NCBI GenBank assembly: GCA_006538405.1
Contig: BJKQ01000005.1
Coordinates: 1,922,001 to 1,986,000, forward strand
Reading direction: 5' to 3'
From: Hansfordia pulvinata
Lineage: Eukaryota > Ascomycota > Sordariomycetes > Xylariales
DNA length: 64,000 nt
Position 1 is the first letter of the stretch; every line of letters begins with the position of its first letter. A program made the translations under genes and the position numbers. Of the stretch, positions 35,475 through 48,986 are shown piece after piece. The notes beneath the pieces were generated by a model. It saw only the letters and a program-made list of their open reading frames with translations, made no database searches and was not told the DNA's origin.

Positions 35475-38400
35475 TTGCACGATTACGAGTACAGGAGGGA
35501 CGAGTGAACCTCTCCCCAGATACGTTCTCACGTGCGATTTGTATGGGTGGTGATGCCCCTCATCAGTGCGTAATCACGGTATGTTCAGAGACTACCTACC
35601 CACGTGCATGCTGTGAGCGGCTGAAACGGGTACTCGTTTTAAATCCCCATTTCCCGGGACCTGGCAAAATGGTACACGGCGATATCATGACATTCTCAGC
35701 CCTTCTGCGTGTGTCTTCATGCTGGGTTTGCAACGCGCCCATGTGCTCAGGCGTCATTGTTCGAACAGCCAGAATTTTAGAAGCCTTTCTACACGCCACA
35801 GGCTGTCCCGCCTGTGCAGCCTGTCACTTTGACAGCAATTCGTTACTCACTGTGACTCGAAACCTTTAGCCCTTCGCTATTGCCGCAAGCGAACGTCAAG
35901 CAACAATCAGACGGCAACATACCTCTTGTAGTCACGCAACCGCTTGATCTATATAGTGTCGACCACGCTGTGCCTGTGCGGCTTAGTCCACGCTGTGATC
36001 CGTGCTGCGACAAGACCAATGGCATCATGTCGGCGCACTGCTTGATACCTTCCAGACACATATGGGATCATCAACCAAGAAATCACACCTTCCTGGAGAC
36101 TTTTTAGGTTGTGGATGATGGGACGGAGTCGAGATGAGAAATATAACGAACAAGTAGACCGCTGGCGCGATATTCAGGTCCCGAATCAACGTAGGTAGTC
36201 AGAGGGAGGTGCATCCCGTGAACAGCCCTCAACCCTGATCGCAGCATGTGCAGATGCTGCCAGCTTCAACAGATGACGCAGGCAACGCCGGCATTGGTAT
36301 CTGGTATCTGCCCGCTCCCTTTCCTGACACCAGCCCCTGCTATCCAACGAGGAAGGAAGCGAAGAAAAATCTAGGAATATAGGGCGAACCGCTTTCACAA
36401 CGACCTTCTATTTCTACTCAACCACTCACTCAAGGCGAAACGACTCGCGATTCCGCCCATATAACACCTCCTCCGCCCCGGAAACCTTTACTAGCCATCG
36501 AAGGGGACTGGCGGGGGCTGGCGACGGGAAAATAAAGGAAGGAAAACCCGATCAGGTTGTTGCAGATAACATGGGAGTCGATGCCAGGAGGTTGAAACTG
36601 AGTATCGGCTAGAAAGGGGCTTTCAGGAAATATTGGCAGCGGATCTCTTTCACTTACCAACCGCCGCTACCATTAAGTGGCACCGAGCTGGAGAGCCAGA
36701 GTGATGACACGGTCAACTCGTGGTCCTGAGGTCATTGGCTTGGCCACAGCCGTGGGGGTCGGCGCGAGAGTCTTGGGGAGGACAGATGGTGCCATCAGAG
36801 CAGTTGATGAGTGGTCCGGATAGGGTTACACTTGTCTCGCATCAACGATGCAGCCGTCATGCGGGCCTCGGGCCTCTGACCAAATAGATCGTGGCGGGAT
36901 CGCGATACGGGCATGGGCCACTGTCAAGAAGCCGGAATGGAGGTGTGATAAGCTGCTGGCCTGTATGCTGAGACTGCAAGATAGCCAACGATAAGTGAGA
37001 TTCACCCCCCCCCCCCCCCCCAAATGATAACGGAGCTGATCCTGATGTAGTTTCTGTGTCCGGAATAACCCCCGATGGCCCGCGCAGGCTGAACAATGAT
37101 GCTCCTTTGCAAGCTGGAGGGCCGATGCTGGAAATGTTCAAGCGCTGTCGGCGGGCCCATCGCTTGGTCTCTCCCGTCTGGTTGAATATCAAAGGCCGAG
37201 CCCTCAATCGCGTAGTTCATGCATGGGCGAATTCACTACTGGCTCTCAGAGCTGATTGTTTGAAAAGGGGGGTGTGGCTTTTGGTTGCCCTTACGGTCCA
37301 CTCTTGTCAGAAAACAGGGCATCGTGAAGCTTGCTGCCGCAAGGCGGCTCACCGGTCCGTAAGCTGCATACCCAGTGCTCGGGGATGCAAATTTTCCAAG
37401 ATGTTTCGGGGCCTGGGTCCGTCGACAGAGGGCTTATCAGGAATCGCTATAGGGCCATCGTGTTCCGGAGCAGATATCCATTTGGCGTCGGGTTGGCCCA
37501 CCAGAAGGTCCGGCAAGAGGGTGCATGGCGCGCGGGACGCCTCTGCCGGAGAGCAGTAGCGGCGACAGTGGGCTCTGAAGTCGGAGGACGAAGAGCCCAA
37601 TTGCAGGTTCACAGGATATCAGCGCCCAACCGAACGAGGTCTCGTCCATGGCGTGGATCCGTAGCGCCCGGGACTCAGCGTTATCGTGAACTTGAAATGG
37701 CGGCGGGTGTATCCGTGGGCCGGGGCAATCTTGGAGGAGGAAGCTTGTCATTTCTCAAGGGGATTAGCAGCGCGGGTCTTGGCTGGCGACGCTTTCCCAG
37801 CCGCTGTTTACTGGGTCTGATCATTTCAGCAAGCTGCGCACTGGCGTGTCAGGGAGGGGCAAGCATCGTGAGGAGTTGATAGATCAAGCCGAGGGTGAGA
37901 GGGGCAGTTCCACTGCGGCGGCGCGGGAGCCAGGTGGGACGACCTGGGTCGGGTTGGGTTTGTGAAGCCGCGCTGGAAGGTCGCCATGCTCGTGCAAACT
38001 GGCTGACGAAGGGGGGTGAGACCAGCATCGTGGAGGCAGCTCTCGGTGTGGAGCCACTCGGGCGCCAACAGGGTGGAGACGGTAGGTAGGCTATTCTAGC
38101 ATTGCAGGGCGGCAAGGGGAGGCGGCGGGCGTTGAAGAGATCGTCAGGGTCAGCCATGCAGCCGGCGCCGCGGTGAGGGCCGCAGCCGCGCCGCATGGCA
38201 ATCTAGAACATGGATCTGCCGGATTTGGAACATTTGCTTGGCTGACTCGGATTGCGCCAGCTCGGCAGCGGCGAGCGGCATGGCTCGTGAAGCGAGGCCA
38301 TTGGCCGGCGTGCTGATGCTGACTTGGCACAGCGACGGGCAAGTCGGAAGAGCGCCTTGGAGGGGTGGTGAGCTTTGCGAGAGGGGCGATGCGATGCGTG

Positions 38401-38602
38401 GGGTGCGATGCACGCGCTGGAGGCAGCCGGGTTCTCCACGAGTATGTATGTGATGCTTGCTTGACTCGTTGCGTCTTGTTTCGCGGGCGCGTGTTTGGCA
38501 GATGCGTGACAGCGGGTTTGACGATGGACTGATGGATGAGGTTGGAGGCAGCCCGCAGAGATGGGAGCGTGGGGGGCGCCGCGACTGCCGATTTGTCTGC
38601 AA

Positions 38603-38616
38603 GTACTCGTACGAGT
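38603..38616. repeat. Perfect 14-bp palindrome (16 bp with flanks)
   Basis: TACTCGTACGAGTA, extended to 16 bp by G and C at 38602 and 38617. Isolated from the main cluster. Confidence 0.9.
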
Positions 38617-38703
38617 ACATGCAAGCTGATACCCCGTACGCGTACATTATGTAAGCCTTCAAGTTGTGCCTGAGGGCTTCAGCTCAGAAACCCAGACACC
38701 CGA

Positions 38704-38704
<1 letters not shown>

Positions 38705-38746
<42 letters not shown>
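38705..38746. repeat. (ATC)14 microsatellite
   Basis: Uninterrupted trinucleotide tract followed by several GTC units. Translated it gives a Ser run, but no coding context supports a gene here. Confidence 0.95.
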
Positions 38747-41700
38747 GTCGTCGTCGCCGTCGTCAGTCGCTCTGTGTGCTCATTGCAACTTTCCCAGTAC
38801 AATATGCACCCTGATTGTTGCACATATATTTAGGCACCTACCGTGCTACGAGTAGACTTGACACCGTACAGTCACACCAACGGCAGCAACGCGGCAAGCC
38901 CTCTCAGCAACTCGCATACGAGGTCGCATGGGTGAATTTTAACCTCTTGGCGCGTACCGTCACGCAGTCTAGCCTTTCCAGGACGAATATATGGAGCAAG
39001 TTCAGATGCCGATAACATTAGTTTCCAGTGGATAAGGTAGCATAATCAAGGGAATTTAGCCATACAATTCAAGCACTATTCAGACCGCTAATCTACCTTT
39101 TCTGGCTAGTTTGCGCTAGTAGACGCTAATGCGCGACCTGACAGGGGGAGTAAAACTCATGCCTGGCACCTCGTAAAAGCGACGGCATAAAAAAGACGTT
39201 ACTGGGTCCGGAGCCACACGGGAGAGCGACTGGAACAGAGCTTGTGAAAATATCTGGGTCATGCTAGGAGGAGCGCGAGCGGGTCAGGTTCAGTACGAGT
39301 ATCTAATACGACCGAACGGGCTGATACTGGTTGAAAAATCCGTGTCTCGCAGACAAGGCGGCAGTGGGCGGGTGGGCGGCCTGCGAACGATTTCGTCAAG
39401 TCTCGCCATGCTCGCCTAATCGCAATGCCCGGGTCAGACCCTTTTATAATTATGGCTCCTGTTCCAGTTTTCCTCTTGACACAACGTCAACCATACGGTA
39501 CATGGTAGTCAACCACGCACGGCTGCACAGCCCTCTGGAGACGGCTACCAGGGGAGGTGGACTCCTATGCCCTCGTCAGCATCATCGTACGCGTACGTAC
39601 TCCGTGAGGCCGGATTGCGAATATGCGACAAGCAGTACGCAATAGGGGCGACGGACTGCCAACATCATCTGCGGGTCGGCATTCGCCGCCAGATGGATGT
39701 CTCGGGTGATTTATTGTTCACACTCCCCACAGCATCATACGAGACTCATCATATGCTGTTATCCTGCCACACGAGGAGGTACTCGTAAGAGTACCCATTA
39801 CGGGTCAGGGCGGAATTCGCAGTTGGGACGGATGGATGGCTCGATCGGGTCAAGCTAAGCTGGATGAGGGCACTTGCACTCCGCCCGTGGAAACTCTAGA
39901 AGGCCGAGTTTTGGACCCCATCGCGGCCAAGCCGGCGGCTAAAAATACTTGCAGAGACAAAGAGTCGTGACCGAGGATGAGGACGTGTGTGCGCTATTAG
40001 GCCATGGCCCAACTGCCCACGCACGCTTTGGCAAGCGGCCGGGCGCACTCGTCCACTCTCGTCCCATGTCAGCCACCCATAGAGTCACGTGGACAGGGAA
40101 TCTCAATGAGTCTGTCCGTCGTCGTGTTCTGGTCGACGCGAACCCTCGTCAACCGTGCCACCCATCTGCCATTGGGGGGTTCTAGTACATGTAGGTTACC
40201 CGAGCAGTGGAAGCGGAAGTCCCTGAGCCGGATGCCGGCGAACCTCTACGCTGTAGCAGTTCCACCGGCGTGGGCCACTCAGGGCAATTCCAAGGCACCT
40301 GGACCTGGCTCCAATGGGTTCTTCGGTGGTCCCCGTGCCCCACTAAGGCGCGCCCAGCAAAGATACCACATGTGATGGGAGAGACTAGACGTTCAGCCGT
40401 GCCAACCAGGGCCTGCGTCTGACCATCTCCAGCTGCGAGTCATCAGGTATCCAGCCCGTAAGGGCCCCACCCGCCGCTGCTTGAGCTGTGACTACAACCG
40501 TCAAGAACCAGATCCTTTTCTCTGCTCCCACCCTTCCGCTCCCCCTCTATCCCTCTACCCGGCTCTACCGGTCCTGATCAGCTGTGTATTTTCTGCGTGC
40601 CCGCCCCCCGGCGTGCGGTCATTCTCAGGTCTAGCCCCCTTCCAACCAACTTCCCACTCACCTTGGTTGCTGGCCTAGGGCTCACGGCCCCACCGCCATC
40701 TCTACTATCCGTGCTATCTCCCATCCTAACGTCCTCGCTATCTCTGCCCCTTGCCGCCATCAGGGCACCAACCTGGCATTGCTGACCGGCTCTGCAGTGC
40801 ATACGAGGACGCATCGGACTCCTCCAACTCGCCGGAAGCCAGCTATGACCATGACCAACTTGTGCCAACCGGGACTTTTTTCCCGTCGCCACGTGCCCAC
40901 TGACTTAGCTCTGGGCTTTCCGCCCACAGGACAGTCCACGTTTCTGCCAAGACATTGTTTTGTTTTTCATTTTCATTTTCCCCCTTCATGCAAAGGCCGT
41001 CTTTGCCTCAAGTTGCCCCCAGCGTGGCGTTTTGCCGCATTCTGCAGCCTATCCGTGGTGTCGGTGGCAATGCGTGCTTGGTCTCCGAGTTCGTGCCTGT
41101 AGCGTGGGTGCCCACTCGGTGTATGCGTAAATGTGCGTACATGTGAAGATGGAAATGCCTGTAGGTGGTGCGGTATTGTATGCATGATCACGGAGCGCTA
41201 CGCTATAACTTGGGTCCAGGCCGTGGAGTCCATTCATCACCACTCGCTTCGAAATCAGAGGCTTGCGCCTTGATCGGGCGGATCGCCAACGTTTTGTGCA
41301 CGGTGGAGCAGCGACCCCCACGCGCCAGCTTGTGCGGCTCTGCCACCGCGGGCACGCGGTCTCAAAAATTACTTACGCGCTATACATGGCTTCGCACCAC
41401 AATTTAGCGGACCAGGCCGTACCCTCCACGACAGTAATTCTTGAGACCGCGTGCGCGGGCTCCCGCTCTGCGCCAAAGCTGGTCCGCCCTACCTCCTATC
41501 CATCACAACCTCCCCCTTGGTAGATCCCCGTCACCTGGAGTGCTCGTACGTGTGATTGCTCGAGTAGAAATGCTGCGATTCGTCATGTTTAACGGGCTGT
41601 TAGTACTCGCAAGAGGGCCTGGTCCGTCCGTGGGTACGCAACACCCTCTCGGCGGAGCCTGTGAGATCATCCAACAACTTTATCCTTGCTCCTGCAGATG

Positions 41701-42938
41701 TGACCTCAGTGCTGCCAGTAGGTACCAGTCATCGAGCCTGTCAACACTGCATCTGCTCGGATGGATACGTCTCGGCTTACGTGTACGATGCTTGCAAGAC
41801 GAGATGGAAATTCGACGTTGACCAGGCATCGTACCAATGCGCACCTCCCAGGTCTATCCGCACAGCATGACCAGGCACGCCGGGCAAATTGCACACCGTG
41901 GGTTGGCTTGTTGGAGAGAGAAGACCTTCAGCAGCTGGTCACACTGGCACCACTGGGAAGATTGGATGTCCGCCAAAGCAAAGTCCGGATCGACGGTTTC
42001 GCCCAGCGTGGGTGGGGTTGTGAGATACCAAAAGAGGGTCTCTCAGCTCCGAGTCCTGTCCACGGCGGACCAACCATCACCATGTCACCTGAAGGCGCCC
42101 CTGATAGAAGAAAATGGAGCCTCTTGCTGGACCCGCCGCGATGGAGTTCAGGCCGCCCGAAATCTGGGTCCGCCCCTTGTCCCGGCACATCCACCAGCCG
42201 GGCGACATTGACAAAACTCTAATCGTTGGGCCTTGGGCGCCTGGGCGGCGCCTGCGAAGCCCCATCGGCCCTATGCCCGGTCCCTGGCCCGGTCCAGTCC
42301 TTCACGGGGCCCACCCCGCCGATACCAGCCGCGATCGAGGTCGGTGGCCGCGCAAGCTGGCGCCCGTTCCCACCCCCCGCCGGGTCTTCGTGTGTGGTCC
42401 TCGTGTGGCGAGTTGGGGCGGGCCTGCGTGCCTGCCGTAAGGGCCACACCCACCGTGCCTGCCTACCGTGCGTGCGTGTGTGCCTGCCTGTCTGCCCCGA
42501 GCCCGCTGCCCCTTCCCCCCGAAACCGGGTGGAAGCGACTGGACCAGGTCGCTACTGCCATCGTATCTCCTCCTTCCAGATAGATAAAACAAAGACCTCT
42601 CCTTGGTCGGTCGCCACTGCATCGAGCTCGGTATAGGTTTTCGCTGTTGATCCTCTCTTTGTCTTGCTTTCCTTCTTCACCTTTGTCTAGTCCAGTCATT
42701 TGCATGTGAACAAGGTACCTACGCTTTCTTATTATCGATCTTTCTCTCGCTCGTTGACCTCCTCGTGTCCCACCTGCTCTTCTGTATTGTACCAAACATC
42801 CCGGCTTCTGCACCAACAAGGCGACACTCGATCGTCTTCTTCAGCCTCATTATCTATAATTGCACGCGCACCATTGTACACACGCACGCACAAATAACCC
42901 ATACACAAGACCAGTCGCCGGCCAGATTCGACATATTG

Positions 42939-45548
42939 ATGGCTTCAGCCGCACAAGACCAGTCCGGCAGCCACGACAGTCCAGTCCAGGCGCCAGCTCC
43001 GCCTCCCACATCCCCAGTCCAAGCCGGATCCGCAAAGAAGGAAAAGGGCAGGGTTCGCTGGGGCGCTGATACCGTCTCTAGCCCTCCGATATTGACGTTG
43101 GATGGCACAGACGACGAACATGAGCCCAAGATTGACTCTCCGGATGTCGGGCTCGCCCAGCTCCGCCCATCCGTCCTCCGCAACAACTCTTACAACTCGG
43201 TAACGAGCGTGCAAAGCAACGACGAGGAAGATCCAGACTGCGAGAAGGTGATCCAGGCTCGGTACGCACAGGAGCGGGCCAACCACGTCGCCGCGACTCT
43301 TCTGTCCCCCTCCTTCGGCCCTGACTCGGAGTCGCGGAGGACATCGTTCGACTCGACGACCGAGTTCGATTATGGACGCCTGGGAGCGATACCGGACGGC
43401 TCCTCCGTTCCCCTTCACGACCTCAGTCGCCATCACAACCACCATGCGGCCACCGACGATGAGACGGCACAGCTCGACCGCCACATGTCCGCGCAAAGTA
43501 GAAAGTTCCACGAAGAGGCCAAGAGGCTGGTTCGATCCCACACGCTCAAGGCTCAGCAAATGAAACAAGGCGGCGCGAGTGGAGCGTCGACTCCCCGACC
43601 AGGTCATGTCACCCCGCCCGACCCGGCAGACCCCGAATCCCAGGCCTGGCTTCCTCAGCCGGGTAAGTACCGCGATGGGGTACTCTCGTCGATTATGAGG
43701 CTCTACCAACACCAGGAAAACGACAAGAATAGCCCGGGTCCGTCGAGCAGGGCGCCCAGCGGGGCTGCGACACCTGGCTCTTCCGGAACAGCCACTCCAA
43801 CCAAGAAGAAGTGGCAAAAGAATCGTTCGCCCGACACGATCTCCACCCTGGTTGGGGCATCAAGGATACTTGCGGGCAGCCCCGGCGGCCCTAACAACCA
43901 AAGTTCGCTCTCGCTTGCGACAACATTGGCCGGCAGCGAGAAGTCAGAGAAGCCGAGCGGGCACAAGAAACACAAGCGCAACACGAGCAGCCGTTTCTTC
44001 TCGAACCAGCGGGGGCGGGCGGAGGAGGAAGTCTACATCACTATCCACATTGCGGAAACAATAAGCCGGCAGCGATACATTGTCAAGCTCTGCAAAGCGC
44101 TCATGGTGTTCGGAGCGCCAACGCATCGTCTGGAAGAGTATCTCCGCATGACCGCCAGGGTTCTCGAAATCGATGGGCAGTTTCTTTACTTGCCTGGCTG
44201 CATGCTCATTTCATTCGATGACCGAAGCACTCATACTGCCGATGTCAAAATTGTCCGGTAAGTTGACCCACGCAACACAAAACGACCCCGCAGCGCCGAC
44301 TGACAGCCACCAAGTACCTCACAAGGAATCGAACTAGGGCGCCTCGAAGAAATCCACGAAATCTACAAGAACGTCGTGCATGACAAGGTCGGAGTCGACG
44401 AGGCTTCGGAGAAGCTGAACAATCTGATAGAACAGAAGCAGAAGTATCCTCTTTGGGTGCGGATCTTGGCTTACGGCGCAGCCAGTGCTTTCGTTGGCCC
44501 CTTTGCGTTTGGCGGCCGGGCCATCGACATGCCGGTATGCTTCTTTCTGGGGCTTCTTGTTGGGTTTCTGCAGCTCTACGTCTCGCCGAGATCCGAGCTG
44601 TACAACAACGTCTTCGAGGTGACTGCCGCCATCTTGACAAGCTTCATCGCCAGAGCTTTCGGGAGTATCAACAACGGCTCCACTTTCTGTTTCTCGGCCA
44701 TGGCGCAGAGTTCGATTGCTCTCATTCTGCCCGGCTACTTTGTTTGTGAGTAACCACACGTATTCGTGATTGGCGCGTCGTCTAACATATCCCAGTGTGT
44801 TCCGCTCTCGAGCTCCAATCCAAGGCCATCGTGCCGGGTTCCATTCGCATGGTCTATTCGATCATCTACTCGCTGTTCCTCGGTTTCGGCATCACTGTCG
44901 GCACGGTTCTGTTTGGCGCTTTTGTCCCCCACGCCACATCTCAGACGCAGTGCGAGAACCCGATGAACTCGTACGTGGCATTCGCGACGGTTCCTGCATT
45001 CACAATATGCTTGGCTATAGTGAACCAGGCCAAGTGGAGGCAGATGCTTCTCCAAGTTCCGATCGCGACGGCAGGCTACGTGGTCAGCTTTTTCTGGACG
45101 AAGAGATTCCCCTTCGCACCCCAGCTGGGCAACATGATGGCAGCGTTTGGCATCGGTCTCATTGCCAACTTGTACTCGAGGCTTGTCAAAGGCGTAGCTG
45201 TCGTTGCACTGCTGCCTGCCATCTTCGTTCAGGTGCCTAGTGGTCTGTCGGCTTCTGGCAGTCTTCTCAGCGGCCTTAGGATTGCCAACCAGATCACGCA
45301 ACCGGCGGAGCCCGTCAATGGCACAACCTCGGTGAGTTCAATGCATACCCACATAACAGAGCAATCGACTAACCCCGCAACAGGTCCCCATCAACCCTGG
45401 AGGCAGCCTCGACGGTATGGTGTTTTCTGTTGCCGCATCGATGATCCAAATAGCCGTCGGTATTACCATTGGTCTCTTCTTGAGCGCCCTTGTCGTGTAC
45501 CCGACCTTTGGGATCAGGCACAAGCGGAGTGGTCTCTTCACCCTCTAG
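42939..45548 (+). CDS. PRM10: Pheromone-regulated membrane protein 10-like ThrE/DUF1212 transporter
   Basis: Four exons: 42939-44257, 44315-44745, 44796-45331 and 45384-45548 (816 residues), with introns of 57, 50 and 52 bp (GTAAGT, GTGAGT, GTGAGT donors); all phases join. The frame is open upstream of 42939, but the first in-frame ATG before the conserved N-terminus is used. Residues 1-~365 are disordered, Ser/Pro-rich and contain basic stretches; they probably carry regulation. From VYITIHIAETISRQRY onwards the protein follows the ThrE-like family: a soluble conserved part (KALMVFGAPTHRLEEYL, LPGCMLISFDD), GIELGRLEEIHEIYKNVVHD, then two blocks of hydrophobic helices (for example ILAYGAASAFVGPFAFGGR, and YSIIYSLFLGFGITVGTVLF), with a C-terminus in FGIRHKRSGLFTL. 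Yeast Prm10 is pheromone-induced with unknown substrate; bacterial ThrE exports threonine/serine. The substrate here is not determinable. Confidence 0.92.
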
Positions 45549-48500
45549 GCACGCGCCTCACCCACCGTTTACCTACCAACTTTCTTCTCATGGCACCTGA
45601 ATCTCCTAGAACGGGCCAGTCTGACAGTTCAGGCTTTTCCATCTTTCACATTTTTCACGTTTCGAAGCATGGCATTTGTTCTTTGGCACCGACAGAGCAC
45701 GTTCAGCGTCGGCGTTGTTTCATCCAGCAGGCAGGCGGTTTAGAGCAACATCATCATCATTCGGGGATTTCTCTTCCCAGCTTGAGAACAGCAGCAGCAG
45801 TACAGACAGGATTCGTTCATCAGCCAGTAGACTTATACATAGACACGGAAGGCGGACTTGGCGTGAAAGGAGCCAAGGCGCACCAGATGAGGCTGGCCCT
45901 CAATATACTTAATATAGTAGTTGTATCGAAAAGTGGCAGTGGAACGTGATAAGCGTCTGTATCATGTTTTGTTGCGCGATGCCGCATTCTTCGTATTCAA
46001 GGCCCAGAGGCACGCACGATCAGCCATGCTCGCCTCGAGCTCACAGTACAGGCATGGGGGGGGGGGGGTTATATGGGCAGGCAACGAGCAGAAAGAGGGA
46101 ACAGATGCCGGCTCTGCACAAGCACTCGTATGCGAGATGAACGTCCCCGGAGAGCGGAAAGCACGGCACGCCCATCAATCCGTAACTCTGGAGCTGGGGC
46201 TGGGACGGGGCCAGGAGGGACGCGGAAGTCTTATCGCGAAGCTACGATTCGCAGCTGTCGAATACGTCACTGCGGAATATCGCGGCCGGGGGGGGGGGGG
46301 TTACTTTCCTTGTTTCTTGTCCTGTGCCTTTCCTTACGACTTTTGATTGTGATTCGTCTTGTCGGGTAGCAAAGATGGGTAACACAGGCATATCCCAAGC
46401 GATGAGACGAGAGAGAGAGGGGCATGGCGCAGCAAGCATGAGGTGGTCATGGTGGTGGCGATGCGAGAAGAAGCATGGGATTGTGCGGGGTCTTTGTGCA
46501 ACCTTGGGGACGGGGGATGGAGTTGACGATGCGACAGTGGCGAACCCCAATGAGACTACTTCTTTGCATGGTCCTTGGCCCCTCGTCATGTCCGTTGACG
46601 TTTGAGAGAATCCCGGCTTTGGGAGGGAGGGGCTGGCTCCTCGCGGGTTGCAGTGAGAAGTCCGAGCCCGACAGAGTGATGTAGTTTATTTGAAGAAAGG
46701 GGGGGGACGAAAGCCAGGCGTCATGATCTTGGGTTGACGAGTGAGGGCCGTCATAGAAAGAGGGGTGGACAGGAGGTGTAGATAAGAATGCGGGTGGAGG
46801 CTGGGGGCGAAGAGCAGGGAGAGTGTCACGATATTTGCTGAACCGGCGGCCAAAAGGGGGCGGCGCTGCAAGCTGGCAAGGTGGTATGTAATGCATTGGG
46901 TCGTCTGCAGGAAGCAACATACTTGACGCGACGTGACGTGACGTGCTGTGCTGTGCTGTGATATGCTGGGCTTGGCTGGGCTATGCTGTGCGACGCGAGA
47001 GCCATCGTACTGTGGGAGAGTTGGTTGATCCGCGACGACGCCGGAGAGGCATCGTTGGAGAGGCGCATGGACGGCTGTGTCTGCCAGTAATGCTTCTGAT
47101 TGTGAGTAGGTATCTTACTAAGGTACTAAGGTAGATTCTGGGTTATCACAGCAAGAGTGGGATCCGGGATGTCTGGCCCACTTCTCGCTTTGTTGCCGCG
47201 GCTGTGGAGGGACAGGATTTCACGTGATTCTCTCTTCCTGGTCGTGGGCGTGTAACATTTGGTGGGACGTTGAAGAAAGTTGACAGACAGTAGGAAGTCG
47301 TGACGATGAGAGGCTCGAAGCGGGACCCGGCGCATAAGGCAGGCTACTTCAGGTTCGTATTGGGCGAGAGAAGAGAGACCCCGTCTGCGAGCTATGATGT
47401 AGGATTAGGCATATATCAATCAGGCTCACCGGTTCAAAGAGACGCACCGCGGTTAATCAGAGAAGCAAACGGGGGAGAGGAAGGGGTGGTGGGGGCGGAC
47501 CTATCGTCAGCCTGTTGACGACTGGAGTTCATGTGAAAAACACATTGCTGGGTACCTATCTATGAATACTTACCTACCTTCCATGGCTGCCTACATGCCA
47601 CCGTACATGACCCAACCTACATGTACGGTATCTTGGGGGGTGGTTACGAGTTCAGGTCTCCATACCTTACATAGCTCACCGATGGGGCCCGTCTCATAAT
47701 TTACTGTTGGCTGTGGCTGGCACGTGAAAACGGATCGGCCCATCCGCGTCCGCGCAATGGGGCCACGGATACGTGATCATCCATGGACATGGACCCTGTC
47801 GTCGGGAACATGGATCGCCTGCCGGGCTGGACCAAGCAAGTACGGTGAGCGTCCGGCGTGCGGCTGGGCGGCTAGGCGGCGAGGATGCACTGTGGTGGAT
47901 CGGGGGTGTATACAATGTGTGTGTGTGCTTGTATGTTGTACAGGTCGAGGAAGTGCGGGCATGGATGTGAGGTGCTCCCATTGGAAAAGGCCCGAGTACT
48001 TACTTTACGAGCACCTTGAGAAGTCGTCGGGATCGTTGGCGCTTCGTTTGCAGAGGGAGCCCGTAGACCCTTGGAGTGCCCATCGGACTGGTCCTGATGA
48101 GGCCAGTGGAGGACAGGCTCCATTCCTGTACCTACCTGTGTCCAGGCCTATGGATGGTGAGCATGTTGACCAGCCGGCGTCAGCTTGGCCTCATGAAGCT
48201 CGCCACTTGATGGCGGTTGGCTCCAATCGAGATAGGTTACCTGGTACTTATACCCACCTACCTCATGTACCTGTTAGGTAATGTAAGGAGGCACAAACGG
48301 TACCGAAGACATGACAGAAGAGAGGCTCTCGTCCAGATGACGTGATGAACTTATCGGATTGCAATTGCAGACACAACTTGATGGCCATGTCGAGGTACGG
48401 TCTGGAAGACTGCCAATACCCGCTCGACCTCACCGCAGACAGACATGATGGGATCGATTAATGCGCACCGCTGATGTCGCCTCCTAGGTAGGTAAAGTAG

Positions 48501-48956
48501 GTACACATAAGGTATGCAGCCACGACTCGCCTGTGCAAATAACAGGTCGACCGGTCATCGCGTACGTCGACATCCGCGCCACATTGGACCTTCATGTTGG
48601 GGCCAGCATCGGATGCAACAGGTGGGTGTAACCGTGTCAACAGCAGCAGCGCGGGCCTTGAGGGGGTTTGCCACTCTTTGATGACTTGGATGCCATGCTA
48701 TGTATGCCAGCCCGCAAATGGACGAGCCGCAATGGAGGTCGCATCGTCGGCGAAGCACGGCGCCAGAGCGGTGCGGATGCAGCCATGTCGCAGCGGCACG
48801 AGCCTGGCATTCTCGATTGGCCCGCGGGGATTGGAGCATCCGAGTCTAGACTCTGGATTGCCAGGCGCGGCACTTTTCCTCTGCGTCTCTCCCTCTCGAC
48901 CAGAACCAACATCGATGGGATGGGCCAGGCCTGGAATTGGATGTGCCAGTTCCATG

Positions 48957-48986
48957 GAGTACGGGTACGCGCGCGTACGCGTACTC
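48957..48986. repeat. 30-bp near-perfect palindrome
   Basis: Arms GAGTACGGGTACGCG (48957-48971) and CGCGTACGCGTACTC (48972-48986) match at 14 of 15 positions with no spacer. It contains the GAGTAC/GTACTC core of the dispersed family and could extrude as a cruciform. Confidence 0.85.

Larger units (their letters stand above)
34913..42938. other. 8-kb stretch without a recognisable gene
   Basis: The first ~500 bp are the divergent leader/promoter side of the coiled-coil gene. A block of AGGTAGGTA-type words lies at 35433-35474. The palindrome family has six half sites, including the perfect copy at 38603-38616. Other repeats are C17 (37005-37021) and (ATC)14 followed by GTC units (38705-38755). 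Open frames of up to ~182 codons near 37.3-37.9 and 41.8-42.2 kb show no domain. The final few hundred bases are C/T-rich and probably the leader of the Prm10-like gene. Confidence 0.6.

Noticed and set aside
42765..42938. In-frame upstream extension of the Prm10-like protein
   Set aside because: Starts at GTG and has leader-like, T-rich sequence; no ATG precedes 42939 in frame in a suitable position.
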